From the NCBI RefSeq assembly GCF_000224145.3, contig NC_020174.2, positions 1,142,520 through 1,206,519 on the forward strand: a stretch of DNA of 64,000 nt, written 5' to 3'. The DNA is from Ciona intestinalis (Eukaryota > Chordata > Ascidiacea > Phlebobranchia > Cionidae). Shown piece after piece: positions 60,948-64,000 of the stretch. Below the pieces are notes generated by a model. It was not told the DNA's origin. It worked only from the letters and a program-made list of their open reading frames with translations, and searched no databases. Each line of letters begins with the position of its first letter. The stretch's first letter is position 1. A program made the position numbers and the translations under genes.

Positions 60948-61863
60948 TTACTTGGATCTCGCTCGCATCTTTCTTCGCTTACGCTTCAATCTGCGCATTC
61001 TCTTCTTCTTCCACTGTAAGAAACAAGAGTTTTTTAAATGAGTATATAAATAGAAAGGGTCACAAGTTATTATATAGTTAAATACAGGCTATGTCATAAG
61101 TGTGAGTTGAGGTAAGGTGCAATGTAAAAACTCGGAACCTATTACCACACATTCACAATTATGCAGAATATGGCAGTTTTATAACACACGTGCAAAACAG
61201 TTTTTTTGGACAACCACGCATACAATCATAAAAAATATTCGAGCCAGGTGCAATTTTTAAGTTACATTCGAATTTGTTTAGATGGGTTTAATGTCCCGCA
61301 AGAAGTTTAAAAACAAAAGGCTTGTAAATAATTGTATTCACTTCTGCCATACTTGTTAGACTAGCATGTGCAGGTCTTAAGATTGTTAGCTACAGATGCT
61401 TATTTACATATTTTGTAAGGGCTCTTTAATATTCAAGTGCATGAAACACTATTTTCTGGCCATTCTTAATATGGACAGCCCAATCATAAGATTTAAATTT
61501 TAACTTACTGTTACTTCCTACTTCATGGTTTTAATTTTTAAAATATCAAGCTATCAATGACAGTAACAAACTTATTTAAGCTATGCAATTAGTTGCAGAG
61601 GACAAATGTTTTGGATGCGCACAAATTACTCAATAAATTGTACATGTAATAACATATTGCAACATATAGGATAAATTTGAATAATTAATATAATATAAGT
61701 TTATATGGGTTTAGCTGTTTACCCGTTAAGTAATATTAATGATAATACCTGTTTGCATATTTAGAAAGTCAATGCGTTGCACCAAATTTTTCGAACTAAA
61801 AATCATTAACAACATAATCTACTTTAATAAAAGCATAATTTAATCTCTTACCTTTCCACGCAT
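60948..61863 (-). CDS. RPL41: Large ribosomal subunit protein eL41
   Basis: Two coding exons on the minus strand: 61852-61863 (MRGK, donor AAG|GTAAGA) and 60948-61013 (acceptor [27 protein letters not shown], TAA). The 25-residue, almost wholly Arg/Lys product matches eL41, the smallest ribosomal protein (human [20 protein letters not shown]...), of the same length. It sits at the interface of the two ribosomal subunits. The 838-bp intron is long relative to the 78-bp coding sequence. The minus-strand AG at about 61973 (CATTACAG) could be the acceptor of a 5' untranslated exon. It is divergent from NDUFAF2. Confidence 0.93.
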
Positions 61864-62419
61864 CGTTAACTATTAAAGTTTCCGAAGCGTATTGGGGCGA
61901 TTATTGAGGATGAAATATCCTTGTACTTTCCACACGTCGCCAAATCCGAAAGAGCTGCACCTCGAGATTTCGCTGTAATGAAAATTACTTATTGACCTCA
62001 TAAACAAACCTATTTATTGGGGACGAAATAACTCAATAATGTGCAACAGTGTTCTTCAACAATGCAAAGCTGTGATTAAAACAAAAAAATACCAGTTATA
62101 CATTTTTGTTAGGTTTTATTGCATAAATAACGTTAACTAAGAATTATGCATGTTAACATTTGCGATGTTTATATAAATTTCTTTTTTAGACTGAAGTAAC
62201 ATTGTTTTTGATTGTTGGTAAGAATTAATATTATAGAATATATAGCAGATGAATTAAAAATCTAAGATTTAAACCATTTTATATATTTTTAACAGAAAAA
62301 TCTTCTTTCGGAATTGGGAAACTCCCACGAAGTGAACCTTGCACTCAATGTTATCTAAATTTGCAATTTCACTGTTTTTAAAAACATTTCGTCAGCTTAA
62401 TAGTGTTACGTTGTTTAAA
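61864..62419. promoter_or_regulatory. Shared divergent promoter region of eL41 and NDUFAF2
   Basis: The two start codons point away from each other across about 550 bp with no repeats. On the plus strand TATATTTTTAACAG ends at about 62295, a possible (trans-)splice acceptor before the NDUFAF2 start. Confidence 0.4.
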
Positions 62420-62851
62420 ATGGCGTTCCTAAGAAGAGGGGCAGCTTACCTGTCTCGACTGGCAAAAACAAAGCCCGATCGCATCTTCGTAGGGCAAGAC
62501 TTACAGGGGACTTGTTATTACGAAATTCCTCAGCAAACTTATTGGTTCGGACTCTCTGAAGCTAGATATCAAAGATTAGCAGAACCACAGGGCGTCGATT
62601 TAAACGAAGTAAAAATGCTCAGAGTTACCCCCGAATGGGATTCTTGGCTGAGGGGGCGACGTGACGACCCACCTACATTGGAAGAACTTGAAATGAACGT
62701 TAATAAGTTTAACATGATGCAAGAAAAAATTTCAAAATTAGCAGATAAACAACAAAAAGAAAGCATTGCAAAAGAAACAGTTAAGGAAAAAATTGAAAAA
62801 GACAAAAAACAAGAGCAACAAGATGTTGAATCGTGGGGTTCAAAATCCTGA
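62420..62851 (+). CDS. NDUFAF2: NADH dehydrogenase complex I assembly factor 2 (mimitin, B17.2L)
   Basis: A single-exon gene of 143 aa from ATG 62420 (MAFLRRGAAYLSRL); an in-frame ATG at 62348 would add 24 residues (MLSKFAISLFLKTFRQL...), which looks like a mitochondrial targeting sequence, so it may be the true start. Landmarks of the NDUFAF2/NDUFA12 family: VGQDLQGTCYYEIP (family: VG.D..GN.YY), a Trp at the YWFG turn, then TPEWDSWLRGRRDDPPTLEEL (human TEWEAWIRRTRKTPPTMEE). The charged coiled tail after residue 90 fits NDUFAF2 rather than NDUFA12. It acts in the mitochondrial matrix in late complex I assembly. Poly(A) signal AATAAA at 62925-62930. TMEM41A follows 248 bp downstream on the same strand. 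Confidence 0.85.
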   Translation: MAFLRRGAAYLSRLAKTKPDRIFVGQDLQGTCYYEIPQQTYWFGLSEARYQRLAEPQGVDLNEVKMLRVTPEWDSWLRGRRDDPPTLEELEMNVNKFNMMQEKISKLADKQQKESIAKETVKEKIEKDKKQEQQDVESWGSKS

Positions 62852-62924
62852 AACTAGAGTTGCATGTTTTTGTTTATACATACTTTGTGATATTTAAGTT
62901 ATGACTTTTTTTACATTTAATGCA

Positions 62925-62930
62925 AATAAA
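62925..62930 (+). promoter_or_regulatory. Poly(A) signal of NDUFAF2
   Basis: AATAAA 74 bases after the stop codon, followed about 140 bases on by the acceptor-like TTATTTATTTTTAG before TMEM41A. Confidence 0.5.
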
Positions 62931-63099
62931 GTGTTAATGAGTTGAGTTCCAGCTGATTTTTGTTTCAATACAAAACTAGCCACATAATGTCATTTTCTTC
63001 TGCTTTATCATTCATTGTATATGTAATGTCTTTCAGGAAGACTTAAACTCTAACACTCTTTATTTATTTTTAGATTTGGAATTTCATGTGATTAATAGA

Positions 63100-63840
63100 A
63101 TGGCAGGGTTATTAAAACCAATTGTTTTCCTTGTGAGCATTTTTGCCGCTGCCACCTGTTGGTTGTATTTCTTATCTACTCAATTTGACAGCAAGGACTT
63201 TGTTGTACATTTCCCTCAAAATTTTGAAGATTTAAAGTCTCTTTCAAGCATGCTCAAGTCATACCAAGAAGATCACTTCAAGCTTGTAATTCTCTTGTTC
63301 GTATCAGCTTATATTTACAAGCAAACTTTCGCAATACCCGGATCTGTTTTCATGAACATATTAGGTGGGGCTCTCCTAGGAACCTGGACCTCCTTTCCCC
63401 TTGTGTGTTTCCTTTCTGCAGTTGGAGCTTCTTGTTGTTACCTCTTGTCAAAATACTTTGGTAGCCAATTGGTCAAACGGAAATTTCCGGAAAAAGTACG
63501 CAGCTTCCAATCTAAAGTAAAAGAGAATGAGGACAGATTGTTTTTCTTCTTACTTTCAGCTCGTCTTTTCCCAATGAGCCCTAACTGGTTTCTAAACATT
63601 ACATCACCTATAATAGGAGTTCCTATACATTTGTTCTTTGTCTCAGTTTTTATTGGTTTAATGCCATATAACTTTATCTGTGTACAGACAGGATCAATCC
63701 TAGCGTCTGTAAAATCCATGGATGATGTTTTTTCCATGTCCACATTCATTGGCATGCTACTTGTTGCTGTTGTAGCATTACTGCCAGGTATTCTACTAAG
63801 ATCGTATACAAAAGTCCCACCGTCAAAAACCAAAGTCTAG
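63100..63840 (+). CDS. TMEM41A: Transmembrane protein 41A (VTT/DedA-family membrane protein)
   Basis: An intronless 246-aa multi-pass protein starting at ATG 63100, 26 bases after the acceptor TTATTTATTTTTAG (63061-63073). VTT-domain landmarks: YIYKQTFAIPGSVFMNILGGALLG, SAVGASCCYLLSKYFG, FPEKVRSFQSKVKENEDRLFFF, RLFPMSPNWFLNI and YNFICVQTGSI, each close to vertebrate TMEM41A rather than TMEM41B (which has a longer cytosolic N-terminus). About five hydrophobic segments. VTT proteins of this group are ER or Golgi lipid scramblases or scramblase-like; the role of TMEM41A itself is less defined. The proximity and orientation behind NDUFAF2 suggest co-transcription. Confidence 0.88.
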   Translation: MAGLLKPIVFLVSIFAAATCWLYFLSTQFDSKDFVVHFPQNFEDLKSLSSMLKSYQEDHFKLVILLFVSAYIYKQTFAIPGSVFMNILGGALLGTWTSFPLVCFLSAVGASCCYLLSKYFGSQLVKRKFPEKVRSFQSKVKENEDRLFFFLLSARLFPMSPNWFLNITSPIIGVPIHLFFVSVFIGLMPYNFICVQTGSILASVKSMDDVFSMSTFIGMLLVAVVALLPGILLRSYTKVPPSKTKV

Positions 63841-64000
63841 TCATTGATATTACACTCACTGTGTTACCATGATTGTCTGTATGTGCAATTATTATTTCTG
63901 TTTCAATACTTACACCACACATATTGTGTTTGTTTTTACTGGGTCCTGTAATTTTATTTGCATGGTAGTTCTTGTACTCCTCAATTTTCTACTTAAATTA

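Noticed and set aside
62420..62851. NDUFA12 instead of NDUFAF2
   Set aside because: The YY.IP and TPEW.SWLR motifs are shared, but the charged tail after the PPT motif fits NDUFAF2.
1..64000. CRISPR array, prophage or bacterial operon
   Set aside because: Spliceosomal introns, SINEs and chordate gene content show nuclear eukaryotic DNA; no spaced direct repeats of CRISPR type were seen.

Overview
This is a eukaryotic, AT-rich, intron-dense chromosomal window. Its compact genes with small introns, a tRNA-derived SINE family and a short inverted-repeat element (both like those known from Ciona) and its chordate-type genes point to a sea squirt of the Ciona intestinalis complex. All gene models below were built by hand from reading frame, GT/AG splice sites and matching intron phases. 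Names rest on remembered family motifs, not on a database search.

Layout. 1-2823 (minus): 5' part of a secreted CUB-domain gene with Thr/Pro linkers, running off the left edge. 2824-5768: repeat-filled spacer. 5769-11854 (plus): RRM plus KH-like repeat protein resembling the N-terminal half of PARP14, whose last repeat appears frameshifted. 14029-15237 (plus): secreted microseminoprotein (MSMP/PSP94-like). 15.7-20.1 kb: repeats and a defective ZBED-type hAT transposon with a perfect 8-bp target duplication. 20098-34342 (plus): a 32-exon CCDC180 orthologue. 34604-37677 (minus): an 11-exon protein best read as a MAJIN homologue (meiotic telomere to inner nuclear membrane anchor) that ends in a CaaX box instead of a transmembrane helix. 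38709-58730 (minus): a 15-exon calmodulin-type PDE1 phosphodiesterase with a very long N-terminal exon. 60948-61863 (minus): the 25-residue ribosomal protein eL41. 62420-63840 (plus): two intronless genes in tandem, NDUFAF2 and TMEM41A, possibly an operon.

Mobile DNA. About twenty copies or fragments of one approximately 190-210-bp inverted-repeat MITE (ends like TAGTAGGGTGGGGAAAGATG), over a dozen tRNA-headed SINE copies in both orientations, one hAT transposase relic and one short hAT-type MITE fill most introns and spacers.

The genes do not form one pathway. CCDC180 (cilia/sperm axoneme) and MAJIN (meiosis) are converging germline-type genes; PDE1 is a signalling enzyme; eL41, NDUFAF2 and TMEM41A are housekeeping. 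The most notable observations are the predicted prenyl anchor on the MAJIN-like protein, the one-base frameshift in the PARP14-like gene, the hAT insertion that splits a small reading frame, and cAMP-response palindromes inside a PDE1 coding exon.
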